A stretch of 64,000 nt of DNA from Glandiceps talaboti (taxonomy: Eukaryota > Hemichordata > Enteropneusta > Spengelidae), in assembly GCF_964340395.1 (NCBI RefSeq), contig NC_135562.1, forward strand, positions 16,751,485 through 16,815,484, written 5' to 3'. Each line of letters opens with the position of its first letter. Position 1 is the first letter of the stretch. The position numbers were made by a program, and so were the translations under genes. The notes under the pieces are model-generated. The model ran no database searches. It was not told the DNA's origin and saw nothing but the letters and a program-made list of their open reading frames with translations. Shown here in pieces: positions 48,167 through 60,557 of this stretch.

Positions 48167-48607
48167 TATACCATGCACAATCCAAGTTGAACAAAAAATA
48201 TGGAATATATACTCTCTTCATTCTATGTCATGACAATGCGCGCCTATGTGACAATGTGTTTCTACGTTACTGGTTCTGAGGTATTTGAAATATGAGTCAA
48301 AATGTTCAAAATTACCATTAGTTACTTTCCCCAATTTGTCTTTGATATAACTGCCATTGGTATAATTATGTTATTGTCCAATATATTTATGCATTCAGCT
48401 GGAAAATAATCATGACATAAGGGTTGTCACTACTCATTTAGCAACTCATAGTGACAAAGCCACCTTAGGTCACTCATACTTTCCTTGGATAAACGAAGAC
48501 AAATATCGGGGAATAACATCTCCATACAATCACTGAAAATTAACATGAGAATGGCCACAGTATAAATTCCATATTTTCTTTGTTCAACTTGGCTTGTACA
48601 TGGTATA
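48167..48607 (+). mobile_element. MITE family B, copy 5 (full length)
   Basis: 441 bp, and the only copy with both ends: TATACCATGCACAATCCAAG at the left and the inverse of TTGGCTTGTACATGGTATA at the right. The ends continue inward as GTTGAACAAAAAATATGGAA, an inverted repeat of about 48 bp. The centre holds the hairpin GGTTGTCACTACTC ... CTCATAGTGACAAAGCC. Confidence 0.9.
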
Positions 48608-49540
48608 CCCCGGTACTACTTGTTACTATTGTATATATAGACTGTACATCAGACAGCGATATTACGTGTTCTTCTATTATACATCCTTGGCAGTATTATC
48701 CAGACAGTCACGTAATTCTTATAATTCACAATCCTACAAATAAATATTTCACAATCTCATCTGTCGTGACATAAAAAGAAAAACAAAATGTGCAGATAAT
48801 TTACTAGAAATTTGATGAGTGTATATTTAGATATAATGAATAAGAAAAACTTAGACAAACATTGAATACTTAGACTAACATTGATATGTTCTTGCCCACT
48901 AAGCCAAATATATAAGTTGTGTAATTTAATTATGCATGACTAGCTGAGTACACTGGTGAATGGTTAATGCATAATTTATAGGTAATGTAATTTATGCGTA
49001 ATCTAGAATGATAAAAGGGGACTTAATGATTAAATGCATGAGACTTAAATCAAATTGAGTGTATAAAGTGTGAAATATAATGTAATTTGGCTAATTTAGA
49101 TGAAGATATGTGTTTGTGTTTTGAATTTGAAACTAGCTGTCTGGCATTTCATGGATATGTGTCTGCTGTCAGATTGTCTATGAATTGTGTGTTACAGTGA
49201 TCAGAGTGTACTGTAAGCCTAGGGGCATGTCAGTGATTTCAACACAAGACTCTGTTCTTTGACAGTTATTTCTCAAGGCAACTGTTAAATTGTCTTCAAG
49301 TGTCATACTTGTTAACTACTAAATGAGGTCATTAGATTGGCAGATCATCAGATTATTAAATTAAATTGATCATTGTTTTTATACTTCTTGACTTAAATTT
49401 CTTTCAAGTGCATTTAATTTATTTGGAATTATTTTAATGAATGTCTTGAAGCGGCACCTCAGAAAACATAGATTCAATTGTCTTCAAATGGAAATTCAAT
49501 AGATCCATTTGTGCCTGTCAGTCAGTTAATAAAATATATA
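48608..49540. other. AT-rich sequence, no gene
   Basis: Nothing recognised beyond repeated TTATGCATAA-like words near 48930-49010. Confidence 0.5.
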
Positions 49541-49544
49541 AACG

Positions 49545-49690
49545 AATGAATGAATGAAGGAATGAATGAATGAAAGAACAATTGATTGATCAACTGATTG
49601 ATTTGTCACTCTCACTCACTCACTCACTCACTCAACCAACTAACCAACCACTTACTCAACCACTCACTCACTCACTCACTCACCCAACCA
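49545..49690. repeat. (GAAT)n, (GATT)n and (CTCA)n/(CCAA)n microsatellites
   Basis: Three adjoining tetranucleotide arrays. The SLTHSLTQPTNQ frame is a repeat artefact. Confidence 0.95.
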
Positions 49691-49779
49691 ACCAATTAAT
49701 TATTTTTCAACTTTTATTGAACGAGGACATTTTGTCTTATAAAGGGTTTAATTACATAAATGTAGATTATTGGAAATGA

Positions 49780-50399
49780 ATTGTTTAATTCCCCTATTTC
49801 AAGTGTATATATACAAATTTTATAATGATAATAGTAATAATAATGCTGATCTGAGATATTAGCTGATGTATATCTAAATGGAGAAGAGATGTATCATGCT
49901 TAATATATGAATGTAATATGTATAAATTATAGTATGTTAATCTGTTTTTGATAGAAATGTAAAAACTACAAAAAAAAAAATCAAAAAAAAAATCATAGCC
50001 TCAGTGTAAATGGGGTAACTGTAGACACTCTGTTGAAAGCTTCCTCGCACAGAGCAGTGTCTTAGTTTCTGTTATAGCCGTCATCACATATTTGATTTCA
50101 TTTCATCAATCACTACTACTTCAAAACCTTTCCATTACTGACATCCATGTTTAGGACACTAACATTCTTTCTAATTATCAGACTTTCTCAGACACCACAG
50201 GAGCTTTATTACTATACACAAATGCATAATGTATTTCATTTGATGTCATCAATGGTAGAGTTAAGCTGTGAATGTACACAAAATTAAGAAACCATTATGA
50301 AATCATAAATTTTATGATTAGTGATGTCAGTGTCGGGACAGTGTAGAAAGTTCTGTATAGTATTTGGTAAGACATAAATCAAAATATTTTATTTTCACA
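49780..50399. other. AT-rich sequence, no gene
   Basis: Poly-A runs at 49970-49992; otherwise nothing recognised. Confidence 0.5.
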
Positions 50400-50520
50400 G
50401 TATGTATATGTATTAAATGTAAATTGCTTTGAGTTTGAACTGTAATGCAATGTGCTTCTTGCAGTGTGGGAAAGAGCTGCATAGAAACTATTATTATTGT
50501 TATTATAATTATAGTACATG
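50400..50520 (+). mobile_element. decayed LINE 3' tail
   Basis: AAATTGCTTTGAG ... AGTGTGGGAAAGAGCTGCAT, then AGAAACTATTATTATTGTTATTATAATTAT. Same layout as the 31190-31325 tail, more diverged. Confidence 0.55.
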
Positions 50521-51455
50521 TATATATGGTACATGTATATACCCCAAAATGTTTTCATATTTTGGCAGGAAAGTGCTCACTAGCACAGAGGTTAATCAAA
50601 ATAGTCTGAATCTGCAATGAATTGAATATACATGTATATATAATAATGTCAGAAAGGAATGTCTGTGACCCCGACTTTTTATGTTCAGCTGTTCGAAAAT
50701 TATCAAGTGAACACATAGTGACTGTTCTAAGCAGATAATAAAGATGACACTGTAAGAGATAAGAAGAGACAATGAGAATGTCAGCTGGTCAACTATGATA
50801 TATAAAGGTCACATAGGATTTGATAAGAGCAATTACTGATAGAAGTGTAAATCAGCCATGTGAGTTACTGGATGAGGCTGTAGGGGAGTCCTAACTGCTG
50901 AGAACTTTGCATTTTTTTTAATTTTGTTCCTTTGTTGTTTGTTTGGTGTAAATTTTTAGCTTCTTTCATCATTAATTCACTCTTCAAGTATGGAAAAATT
51001 AAATTACCAAATATAATTTTAATATGTCTGAATTTTTTTGGTGTTAAAAATAATATATAATGTACAAATAAATGCATGGTCATGGACCATGAATCCAATG
51101 TAGTTATTTTAATATGAACATTTATATTCACTGTTACTGTGTTGAACTGTTTCTTACATTTAAATTGTTGTATACAATTGCTTTTAAAGTGGCACAAGTT
51201 GAGTTGATAAGCTTTTTACTGATCAAGTGAAAATACTTAAATACAACCACATTCCAGTATAATGTTAATGTCGATGCATGTTTTATATGACATTACGGTT
51301 GTTTTGTGACATTCAGAAAACAGTTGATTACATAGTAAGGATTTCCTAAACATTTGATATGTATGATAAATGACATCATAGGATTGTTTATGAATTATAT
51401 CCCTTAATACCAGGTGCCATAGGTGATATCCGATATGGTATTGATTTTAATGTTT
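50521..51455. other. AT-rich sequence, no gene
   Basis: A 110-residue minus-strand open frame (50865-51197) has no domain or splice support. Confidence 0.5.
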
Positions 51456-51457
51456 TT

Positions 51458-51500
51458 GCAACAGGCTCTGTTCATCAATGATCTGATGTCGGCAGTTGTT
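51458..51500. mobile_element. foldback element family C, fragment
   Basis: Only the right end remains: GCAACAGGCTCTGTTCATC, then GATCTGATGTCGGCAGTTGT. Confidence 0.65.
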
Positions 51501-52310
51501 TATGTCTGATAGTTTGTGTGGTCAGCACACAGGAATGGATCTATCAGCATTTGGAATGGAATGCTTTCATTGATAGAAGGTTTAACAATTTTTAGCATGC
51601 ACCATGGAAATAGAAGTCTTAATAAACTTTTGCTGGTACTTTGCTCATATCAGAAAACTCCAACCTCACTGTCGGTTAAAAAACAAGAAAAAAATGATTG
51701 GTAATAATGCAAATCTTTTAAATAGAGGTCAAAATAGTATGAATATTAATGTATTTAAGAATCCAAAATGGCTGCCATAAGTGCCAAATACCCTGTTAAC
51801 TCTATATAGGAAAGTGAAAGGCGGTTGATTTCCCAGGGTGTACCCCAAATTTCCTATATTATTTCACAAGAACCAAAAACAAGCTTTCATATGGCAAAGT
51901 TTGGAATGATTTAAGTATTTTGATTTTCAGGCAAATTCATCCCTGACATGGCTCATTCTACCAAGTGTGTCACGACTTCCACATGTATGAAGAGTAGTAG
52001 GTATAAATGCAGTTCTTGAATATTCAACATTTCATAATTCTGCAGGAGTGTTTAACTGTGATGAAAATATAAATTTTGAATAACTTGTCAGAATGATATA
52101 ATATGATAGCCTAATTGTAGCATAAAAATTGCATTCTTGCACTTGACATTTATTCTCTAGATAGTTGTGAACCACAAGCCTTTTAAGTTATTTGATATGG
52201 TAGCAAATTACTCTCTTTCTGGTTAAGGACAATGACTAGTATGTAATCATATCTTTAGATTTCCTGTCTTAGTTCCTATATCTCTACATTCTTTGAGTAT
52301 CAAATGACAA
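51501..52310. other. AT-rich sequence, no gene
   Basis: The stretch 51890-51960 resembles 44185-44260 (CAAAGTTT.GGATGATT.AAGT ... CAAATTCATCCCTGA), a dispersed duplicate. Confidence 0.5.
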
Positions 52311-53130
52311 CTGTAACAGTCGCATCTCCTTGTTGGTATAAGATACAATATAATCAGCTATAACAGTCGCATCTCGATGTTGGTATCATACAACCTATAG
52401 TCAGCTATAGCAGTCACATCTCCATGTTGGTATCATACCACATATAGTCAGCTATGGCAGTCACATCTCAATGTTGGTATAATACACCCTATAGTCAGCT
52501 ATAACAGTCGCATCTCTATGTTGGTATCATACAACATATAGTCAGTTATATCAGTCACATCTCTATGTTGGTATCATACAACCTATAGTCAGCTATAACA
52601 GTCGCATCTCTATGTTGGAATCATACAATTTATAGTCAGATATAACAGTCACATCTCCATGTTGGTATCATACAACACATAGTCAGCTGTAACAGTCACA
52701 TCTCTATGTTGGTATCATACAACATATAGTCAGCTATAACAGTCTCATCGCCATGTTGGTATCATACAACATATAGTCAGCTATAACAGTCTTTTCGCCA
52801 TGTTGGTATCATACAACATATAGTCAGCTATAACAGTCACATCTTTATGTTGGTATCATACAACCTATAGTCAGCTATAACAGTCACATCTTTATGTTGG
52901 TATCATACCACATATAGTCAGCTATAACAATCTCATCGCCATGTTGGTATCATGCAACATATAGTCAGCTATAACAGTCACATCGCCATGCTGGTATCAT
53001 ACAACCTATAATCAGCTATAACAGTCACATCTCCATGTTGGTATCATACCACATATAGTCAGCTATATCAGTCGCATGTCTATGCTGGTATCATACAACC
53101 CATGTAGTCAGTTATAACAGTCACATTTTC
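52310..53130. repeat. 47-bp minisatellite, about 17 units
   Basis: Unit: AGCTATAACAGTCACATCTC, then CATGTTGGTATCATACAACA and TATAGTC. Spacing is exactly 47 bp (for example CGCATCTC at 52321 and 52368). Units vary at a few positions only (CTCC/CTCT/CGCC; CACATCT/CTCATCG). No unique spacers, so it is not an interspersed array. Confidence 0.96.
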
Positions 53131-54300
53131 AAGTCAGTAGCACAGTTCATTTAGTCATATATATTAATAGTCAGTAGTAACAGTCACTTGTCCAAGTCGG
53201 TATCTCATCTTTGTAAATGTAATATATAAATACATGTCACCCTCACTGCCAATGTCACATCATATACATATACATTCATGTACATGTACATGTGTATATA
53301 GCCAGCCATTACAGTAAGAAGTCAGTATCTCACGTGTGTAAATATTCTATCGTGATATAGATGTCCTTTTTGTTAGATCAATATTCATATGACTTGTGTA
53401 AGTGAATGTAGTCAGGCATAACAGTCACTTCTCCAAGTCAGCTAGTATCATGAGTTTATAAAATTAATGTACAGACTTAGACTATTGGAATTAAATACAG
53501 ACATATGGTAATAAGTCATCCATGTCAATAGAACATTGGGTATTGATCGATGTAACATACATGTAGTCAGCTCAAAATAACAAGCTGCCTATCCATATTA
53601 GCACTGCTTGTGTTGTATATATGATGTTATCATCATAGCCAGTATGTAAAGATTCAATTTATTCCAAAGGTAGATAACACTGACTGTGATGATATCTCAA
53701 GTGTGTGTCAAGTGCACTTCTGTGTATCAAATGTAAATTCAAAGTTATCTGTTGTAACCATTCACAGTGTGAGATCTCACTTTTCATGGCCACATAAAAA
53801 AGACAAGTTGTTACAATGCAAACTGACTTTATTGCACTTTCACTATCAGTAGATGCATCAGATAAGGATGGACTGTATACAATCTGTTTGACACTGTAAT
53901 AAACATTAAGAATAAGAGCAAATGATCCGCATACATGTATTTCTCGATAGGAAACTATGTCATTTTAGTGACTAAATAATATAAAATGCCCAGTAGACTC
54001 CTTATTTCTCAGATGGAGCCATAAAGAGAATCAGAATATGAAGAAGTAGTATACAGAACAATAACGTCTCTAATCCTGTATCTAAATACAATCTTCTTGG
54101 GTAACTTCTGTAAACCAACATACTAGTAACAGCAAGGCTATAACAGTCACCTCTTGAAGTCAGAAGTGTTACAACAGAGAAGGAAAAGTCTGTAATTTAT
54201 GAATAAACAGACTCTTTGCAGGCAATGATTCTCCTTGGTTAATGAACAAAGAAAATTGCAAAATCAAACTATAAGTCACCTCTCCAAGTCAGTCAATGAT
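53131..54300. repeat. decayed outlying units of the 47-bp minisatellite
   Basis: Isolated AACAGTCAC-TCTCCAAGTCAG words continue to the right: about 53170, 53418, 54139 and 54275. Between them the sequence is AT-rich and unremarkable. Confidence 0.6.
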
Positions 54301-54699
54301 TAATGTCTAAAGCTCCTGTACAATCTATGCAAATTAAAAGCAGTGCCTTTGAAAATCAGTATGTAGACAAATAGAACAAAATATTATTTCAAAATTTTAC
54401 TGAAAATGTATCTTCACAGAAGGATTTTCATTATTACATATACCAGTAAATGGAGTCTAGACAGAGCTTATATGTAAAGTGATATCATGATAGAAGATAT
54501 TTATAGTGTGGCTAGTATTCCCATCACTGAATAATAGATTATCATCACTGGAGATTTACCAGTTACAAGTTATGAATAAGTCTTCCTAAGCTTTTTCTCA
54601 AAAGATATGTCTACTTAGCACAGACAGTCGAAAGTAGCAGTGGACAGATAATGGAAGTATTTTGATTATAATGATACAAACATGGAAATGTAACTGTTA
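54300..54699. other. AT-rich sequence, no gene
   Basis: Nothing recognised. Confidence 0.5.
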
Positions 54700-54960
54700 A
54701 ATAATAATAACAATAAAGACATTTATGTAGTGATACTCACTGGCGCTTTACAATAAATACTTTTACAAATAAGCTCTCTCAAAAATAGGTGTGTCTTTAG
54801 TCTTAATTTGAAAGTCTTAATATTGGGTGCAGAGTGGACGGTGTTTGGCAGTTGGTTCTACAGAATTGTGGTGGTGTAGCTGAAAGATCGATCTCCATAT
54901 GATTTAAGTCTTGTTATCAAATTCCATGGAAGCTGGAGTTTTCTTGAAACAAAATGCTAT
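54700..54960 (-). pseudogene. LINE reverse-transcriptase C-terminus and 3' end, broken
   Basis: On the minus strand, 54960 toward 54730 reads TRLKSYGDRSFSY, a stop where the family has Trp, NQLPNTVHSAPNIKTFKLRL and KTHLF. This is the conserved tail of ORF2 in CR1/L2-type non-LTR retrotransposons (YGDRSF ... WNSLP ... FK..LKTHLF). The frame continues about 20 residues to a stop, then TGTCTTTATTGTTATTATTA, the 3' tail. Only the last about 260 bp of the element are present, typical of 5' truncation. Confidence 0.85.
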
Positions 54961-55250
54961 CTGACTCAACAAAAATCTTACTTAAATTGCTACATGTTAT
55001 TGCCTGGCTCAACAAAAATTTGCTAATGCTGTGTCTTTTCATCGTCTGGCTTGACAAATATCAAAACGCTGCTCTTTCTCATCATCAGGCATGAACAAAA
55101 TCTTATCAACATTGCAACATTAGCTTTCTGCTAAGCTACAATTACCTGTTTTAACTTATAACTGGTTGCCATTGTATTTGCCATTATAACAATTTTTTTA
55201 AGTACTTAAAATAACAACCTTTGAGTATGATGAAAATTAATTTCTAGCTG
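54961..55250. other. AT-rich sequence with short repeats
   Basis: Three loose units of CTGGCTCAACAAAAATYTTRCT with TGCT and TTTCATCRTC (54958-55110), an old small duplication. Confidence 0.55.
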
Positions 55251-56910
55251 CTCATACTTAGCTTATGTTACCACAAACCAACCAAACAGCTCAGTTTGAC
55301 TTTATCTCAAAACGGTATGTACATGAAATGAAGTCAAGTTAAAAGTTGAAATCTTCTATTATTACAGATTAGATGGCAAAATATGAAAGCTGATCTGAGC
55401 TACCATGCAGTGATGAATCTGCTCAGTTTGACTTGACCTGAATAGCTACATACCTGAAGTGAGGTTAAAACTTCTCAAAAAAAAAATTTAAGTTAGATGG
55501 CAGCTGATCAGCTCAGTTTGACTTGGCCTTGAAAGCTTAGTCGAGTTAAAATTTGATGTCTACATTTACTTTCACAAATTTCAACAACACGTTTTATCTT
55601 ACCAAGTTTTCATAATCAACTCAGTTTTACTAAACTTACACAGCTATGATACCTATAGTCAAATTAAATTTTGACATCTAAAAAGTAATATTAATAATAA
55701 AAGTTAGATGGCATTATATACTAGCTGAACATAAACTACATATATATCAATCAACTTTGTTTTACTCAAATAAAGTAGCAAGCTATCATACCTAATTAAA
55801 GTAAAGTAAAGTTTACAATTGGTTTATATACTGTGGCAGTTTATACAAGCTGCTTAGTCAACGTAAATATTAGTATTAAAGGTTAGATGGTACCATATGC
55901 TGGCTGATTATGAACCATATATATATTAATCAACTCCATTTTACTCTACTAAAGTAGCAATTTACATGTATACCTAAAGTGAAGTTTAACATTGATTGAT
56001 TTATATACTGTGGCAGTATATACAAGCTGCTTAGTCAGCATAAATGTTAGTATTAAAGGTTAGATGATATCATGTGATGGCTAATCATGAACCACATATA
56101 TATTAATCAACTCCATTTTATTCAACTCAAGTAGCAAGCTATACCTAAAGTGAAGTTTAAAATTGATGTATGTACTATTACAGATGGCATCATATGCCAG
56201 CTGATCATGAACCACATCAATTAATCAACTCTATTTTACTCAACTTATCAAGCTATCACACCTAAGGTCAAATTTTAAAATTGATTTATATACTAATGGT
56301 AATACAGATGGCAGTATATGCAAGCTGCTCAGTCAGCACGGATCAATTAATCAATTTAGTTTTATTTACACCTGAAATTTATACCTGAAGTTAAAAGTTG
56401 ACATATACTTTAGATGGCATGGTATGCATGTAGAGTGACAGTAATAAGTTCAAATCAATTAACCAACTGTGGATATTTTACCCATAATACTAAGTTTTAA
56501 TTAATTTGCTCAGTTTTATTTGGCTTAGAAAGCTATCTAAAGTCAAGTTAAAATTGATTTCTATACTGTCACAGGTGGGAGCATAAATGCAACCAGCTCT
56601 GCAACCACAAATCAATTAGCTGACCTAAAAAGTGTAACCTGAAGTTAAAACTTTATTTCTACTGTTGCACACTTGTACGCAAGCTGGTCAGTATACACAA
56701 ACCAATTAGTCAGTTTAGTTTTACATGATCTGAAAAAATATACCTTGCGTACAAGTCGGGTAAAATCTTGATATGTACGATAGTATAAAAGGTTAAATTG
56801 CAGCATATTCAAGCTGCTCAGTAACCACAATCCAATTAATCAGCTGTAATCAACTCAGTTTACTTGACCTACAAAGTTTAAATACCACAAGTTAAAACTT
56901 GACATCTACT
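55250..56910. repeat. degenerate tandem repeat, about 110-180 bp units
   Basis: About 12 units share GTTAGATGGCA..ATATGCAAGCTG, ATCATGAACCACATATATAT, CAATTAATCAACTCAGTTTT, an ACTYGACCT..AAGCTAT block and ACCTAAAGT.AAGTTAAAA. A stray unit lies at about 57278. Spacing varies because units carry deletions. Confidence 0.85.
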
Positions 56911-58455
56911 ATAAGTATACTTATTAGTGCACTAATAGAGGTTTATTACTGCAAAGACTGTTTATGTAGTTACTATTTCCTAGAAGGCTAAAAGCATTAC
57001 AGATAATATGAGGGGAAATCTACTAGTGACCGAATATACCCAGGAAATAAGTGGTTTTTTTAACACATCACATTCTTAGACACATACTCTTTCCATATAG
57101 TTAAAGTTTATCCCCACTTTAAAAGACTTCATTCTACATCTATATCACCCTAGAACATGACTAGTGCCATTTATATGCAAATTGAGGTCACTATGAGCCA
57201 ATAGTCCATACCATGTGATATGATCTAAACCAATCACTGACGGCTATATGAAAATGATAATATATGCTATCACACAAGTTAGATGGCAGCATATGCAGCA
57301 CATGTATATAATCAATTAAATTGTGATAGGCATCTATCAATATCTTTATGATTACCAAGTATCAGTTGGCCTTTCTTAATTAGATTGACTTCAGTTATCA
57401 TTAGCCTAAGGGCATAACATTCAGTGGTTTATTGATAGACCAAAGCATGATAATGAATTTACAAGTAATTATCATTTTCAATAGTCAAGGGTGTTTGACT
57501 TGCAATCGATCATTCTGTAATTTGCATTTTTTATATGTAATGGAATTTCGTTATCGAATTGCACTTTTTGTATTTATAGCATCATTTGTATATAAATGAC
57601 TGTAAACTTAGGTATTTTCACTACTAGATAATCTTGCAATTTTACAGTCTTCAGCTAGTTCTCAAAGAGTAATTTTCACTATTAAGTAATGATATTTCTG
57701 CTCACAGTCAAAATATTTCTCGGAAGTGAATCACAAATGTTCACCTACGTCTTGCCAGCATCGTCAGGGGTATACTACAATGGACACTAATAACATAGCA
57801 TATTTTTACTCCAAAACATTGCTGTCGTGTCATAGGGCTTGTCTCAGTTGTTAATTACACTGTTGAATGGTTTTTCCCCTCTCTCAAAAGTATGTCTTCA
57901 TATAAATTTAATGTAACAGTTTCGTTTCTTACGTTATGACGTATGTTAATATCTTCAGAAGAAAAGGCAGGATGTGTATTTTGTCTTGATTTCATTAGTG
58001 TTTGACCTATTAATGGTAGTTCACGGACTAATTGCAGAATGTGACCTTTTTATTTAATCATAATGACATTTCACTCACTATCTAATTGCACTGTACATGT
58101 TTGGCCTGGCTTGTTTACATCACCATAATAAGGTGCATTTCACTGACTAATTGCAGTGTTTGCAGATATAATGTACAACAAGGCTCGCAATTAATATTAT
58201 TACCTTGTGTTTGAAGGACTAAAATTTAATTGTCATTTGATATACATGCACTCTCTGGGGGTACTTTGACAGTAAATTAAGGAAATGAATATTTGAAGAC
58301 CGCAAGAGTTTGTGTAAATTGACACATGGGAGACAGAACCAGATGCGCACATGTGTTTAAACCCCAATGTTTGAATCCCACAATTTTAGATTACATTGTA
58401 CATGTACTGCTATTTTATCAGTGTATGCCATAGTACATGTAATTACATATTAATA
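56911..58455. other. AT-rich sequence, no gene
   Basis: Apart from the stray satellite unit near 57278, no repeat or gene recognised. Confidence 0.5.
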
Positions 58456-58460
58456 AATAT

Positions 58461-58893
58461 GGTCTGTTTACGGCACTTATGGTATATCATATACCTAAGC
58501 CTGTAAGTAGAAATGAAAAGAAAACTATTGATACAGTTTGAAAATCTCAATGTATAATTGCCCAATCAGCTTGCCATCACTATGGAGTATTCGAATATAT
58601 ACTGATGAAACATATGCAAATGAAGTGTATGCAGATGAACATATGCAGTTGAGATGAGTGTTCATCTGCAGATGAACATATGCAGTTGAGATGAGTGTTC
58701 ATCTGCATACAATTCATTTGCATGTGTTTCACCAGCATATATTTCAATACTCAGTGGTGACGACAAGCTGATTGGGCAATTATATATTGAGAAATTTTCA
58801 AACTGTATTAACAACTTTTCGCAATTCTACTAATTTTTAGTTACACGATTAGGTATGAGACACTGAACAGAATATACCTTAAGTGCTGTAAAA
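58461..58893. repeat. large foldback element, about 190-bp arms
   Basis: Left arm (about 58461-58650) and right arm (about 58697-58893) are inverted. Outer landmarks: CTGTTTACGGCACTTA against TAAGTGCTGTAAAACAG. Then ATACAGTTTGAAAATCTCAA, ATTGCCCAATCAGCTTG, GTGAAACAYATGCAAATGAA and GTATGCAGATGAAC. In the centre AGATGAACATATGCAGTTGA, then GATGAGTGTTCATCTGC, is duplicated in tandem. Confidence 0.88.
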
Positions 58894-59020
58894 CAGGCTG
58901 TAGCAATTAATACAAAAAATGCTTCAACTGGTTGGCATCTATTAAAGTCTATCCGCCCAGTGTCTAGGGTGATCTGCTAGCTTCTGTTGTGATCATATCA
59001 TGGCTGTTATGTAGATGACA

Positions 59021-59443
59021 AGTACCCTGACACAAAGTCACACAAGTTCAAAAGCGAACTATGCTCATTTAGGGGGAGGAGGAGGTCTGGCGTCAATACA
59101 ATTGCTGAACTTCATTTTCACACTTCTAACCAAATTTCGATGGAAAACTTCCACTCCTTCAATGATAACAAGTTTTGTATTTATATACTGCTGAGATGTT
59201 TAGAAGTCCAATGAGAGGTGCTTAGTATTTTAATGTATTTACAATCACATTTTTATCTTATATTGATTGTAGTGGTGTGACCGCTACAGTTTTCATCATA
59301 GTGTACATCATATATAAAGGTTTGATGTCACAATGATGTGAATGTTCTTTTAGGGGGGAGGAGGGATTGGGAGGGCGAGGTTTTCACCTAAAGGAACGAT
59401 ATTCATTTGTTGAGCTTGTACGACATTGTGCGATTGTCCCTTA
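59021..59443 (-). mobile_element. MITE family D, copy 2
   Basis: Terminal inverted repeat: left ACACAAAGTCACACAAGTTC, right TTGAGCTTGTACGACATTGT, then GCGATTGTCCCTTA. The interior is the reverse complement of that in copy 1 (GTCTGGCGTCAATACAATTG, then CTGAACTTCATTTT near the left). Confidence 0.75.
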
Positions 59444-59711
59444 GGATCATTCTTTTGTTCAAGTCCAAGTTTTTCCGTGGTATTCCAGACAGCTTTTTGT
59501 CATACTTCAATTTTGAATCCTAATCCTAGTCCTATACCGACCAGCCGTCTGTAAGTCAATTTCTTTTAATTGTATCGGTCATAGTAAATGAGTGATGGTA
59601 CAACTTTTTACGTTCAAAGTTATATTGTTGAAATGATACAACTACTGTTTCATATTTCAATAACAATACTGTAAATGGTAATTTTATATACATTTTTGCA
59701 CAGTGTACGAA

Positions 59712-60206
59712 GTGTTTTTAAAAAAAATAAAAAAATTTACCCCCAACACAGACCCATAGTGGCACAACACCGTACTTCCTCAACTCCTTGGGGGGTATAC
59801 AATCCATTGCATTCTCTACAAGGACACTACATAAAAGCATTCACATTGCAACCTCTATCCTACCAGGTACCCAATTATACAGCTGGGTTGACTGAGGCAC
59901 AATCATGGTTCAAATCTTGCCCAAGGACTTTAGTCATTCTGCTTCTGCTTCTGCATGATACTGTGCAAAACACCTTGTGGTTGTCACACACAGGTCAGTG
60001 TGGAAATGATGTCCTGTTAAATGTTTACAGTTTATGGTGAGCTCTGGTTATCAGGTCTTAACTGTAAGTTTACTTGTTGTAGTAATGTTTTGAAGGTGCC
60101 AATGTTAATTCATTCAGTGACAAACTGCAGTGTCTGGGCATGAATCAACAAAATGCAGACTCTATACAAAGCCAGCCACTCTAATCATTCAGCCATCATG
60201 ACTCCA
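59712..60206 (-). mobile_element. tRNA-derived SINE
   Basis: On the minus strand the head GTCATGATGGCTGAATGATT, then AGAGTGGCTGG, resembles a tRNA A-box region, and GTTGATTCATGCC a decayed B-box. Downstream comes AAAGTCCTTGGGCAAGAT ... TTGTGCCTCAGTCAACCCAG, then CTGTATAATTGGGTACCTGG, a central domain I know from many marine-animal SINEs. It ends in a T/A-rich tail near 59715. The 121-codon plus-strand open frame over this region is not a gene. Confidence 0.65.
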
Positions 60207-60555
60207 AGCTGTAGAGGACACACTCGTCAATATGCTTACCACAATTTATGTATGTATATATGTTACTAAAATGCTTCACTGCTGATTAAAAAGTTGTAAG
60301 ACTTATTAATTGTTGGTCGACTGGAAATTAAATGTACATTCATTTGAGATGCCGACATACAGTATGGCAATAGCCTTGATATGCTTGATGATGGTTTTTG
60401 CATTTTCAGTAAGGCGACATTGCAAAGAACTTCAATCAGCTAATCAATCAGTCAATCAATCAATCGGTCAGTCAATCAGAGATTTGCAATGAATATTAAG
60501 TTTGTACTTCAATGCTGCACTGAGTAAATTTCATGAGTAACATCTGTGGATTTAC
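60207..60555. other. AT-rich sequence with (AATC)n
   Basis: Short CAATCAATCAGT array at 60432-60480; nothing else. Confidence 0.6.
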
Positions 60556-60557
60556 TT

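Noticed and set aside
50865-51197. 110-codon minus-strand open frame
   Set aside because: AT-rich, Lys/Asn/Ile-biased peptide, no domain, no splice-site support.
52310-53130. CRISPR-like regular array
   Set aside because: Units are contiguous 47-bp repeats without unique spacers, in an animal genome.
59675-60040. 121-codon plus-strand open frame
   Set aside because: It runs antisense across the SINE and has no domain.
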